Below are positions 14,700-14,793 of a DNA stretch of 14,793 bases, one piece after another. The stretch spans positions 1-14,793 of the forward strand of contig CAJUAP010000081.1 of NCBI GenBank assembly GCA_910584435.1. Reading direction: 5' to 3'. A program made the translations under genes and the position numbers. Below the pieces are notes generated by a model that was not told the origin of the DNA, did no database searches, and saw nothing but the letters and a program-made list of their open reading frames with translations. The first letter of the stretch is position 1, and every line of letters starts with the position of its first letter. Source of the DNA: an uncultured Acetatifactor sp. (GTDB lineage Bacteria > Bacillota > Clostridia > Lachnospirales > Lachnospiraceae).

Positions 14700-14793
14700 T
14701 TGGGGGAAAATTCATTTTGCTTTCTAAAATTTCTAATTTCTGATTTTTCAATATTTATAATTCTAATTTTTCCTGCCCATTCATAAATATCTT
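14675..14793 (-). pseudogene. Fic/Doc-family fragment, cut by the window edge
   Basis: The minus-strand frame entering from the right edge reads DIYEWAGKIRIINIEKSE, the segment that precedes the active site in Fic-domain proteins (pattern D-I-[YF]-x-W-A-G-x-[IL]-R). It then leaves the family (RNFRKQNEF and on) and stops at 14675, before the expected HPFxxGNGR motif. The protein is therefore probably truncated and unable to AMPylate. Its 5' part lies outside the window. Only about 18 residues match, so the family call is tentative. Confidence 0.45.
14685..14706. repeat. Short inverted repeat at the Fic-fragment junction
   Basis: CCCCCAAA (14685-14692) and TTTGGGGG (14699-14706) surround a 6-nt loop, with no T tract on either strand. 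It lies where the Fic-like frame gives way to the unrelated gene remnant, so it may mark a rearrangement point rather than a terminator. Confidence 0.4.

Noticed and set aside
1..14793. CRISPR array, tRNA or rRNA genes
   Set aside because: No regularly spaced direct repeats, no tRNA-like cloverleaf and no rRNA-like segments were seen on either strand by eye.

Overview
The window looks like chromosomal DNA of a gut-type Firmicute, most likely a Lachnospiraceae/Clostridia member. The signs are moderate GC, strong AAGGAGG-type ribosome binding sites, near-consensus sigma-A promoters, a PTS/LacI sugar locus with a GH36 alpha-galactosidase, and small ferritin-like and DUF2935-type proteins. The taxon is inferred from gene content only.

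Layout. (1) 1-268: no gene; a long imperfect inverted repeat (48-195) whose mismatches are mostly G-U compatible in a plus-strand RNA. (2) 269-2765, minus strand: the 5' fragment of a DUF2935-family gene runs into a multicopper oxidase gene that stops inside its fourth cupredoxin domain. (3) 2953-8204, minus strand: a sugar operon in the order HAD phosphatase, amylosucrase-type GH13, GH36 alpha-galactosidase and an HPr-like gene broken by an internal deletion, ending at a terminator. (4) 8205-8462: a divergent control region with two good promoters, each carrying a similar CG-centred operator just after its start point. (5) 8463-11554, plus strand: a sucrose-type PTS EIIBCA and a LacI-family regulator. 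(6) 11555-12128: no gene, closed by a bidirectional terminator. (7) 12129-14312, minus strand: a ferritin-like protein, a 36-codon ORF behind an attenuator-like double hairpin, a nitroreductase, a MarR gene with an internal deletion, and an AT-rich ORF of unknown function with a frameshifting 11-bp repeat at its start. (8) 14492-14793: a terminator, the 3' end of an unknown gene, and a Fic-family fragment cut by the window edge.

How the genes may work together. The central locus (about 3.0-11.6 kb) is a coherent system for sucrose or raffinose-family sugars: PTS import with phosphorylation, removal of the phosphate by the HAD enzyme, removal of alpha-galactosyl units by GH36, and cleavage or transglucosylation of sucrose by the GH13 enzyme. 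No GH32 sucrose-6-phosphate hydrolase or fructokinase is seen, so a dephosphorylation route is the most interesting functional hypothesis here.

A second theme is decay. At least four genes (DUF2935, multicopper oxidase, HPr, MarR), and probably the AT-rich ORF and the Fic fragment, show truncations, internal deletions or out-of-frame joins. They lie around the intact sugar genes.
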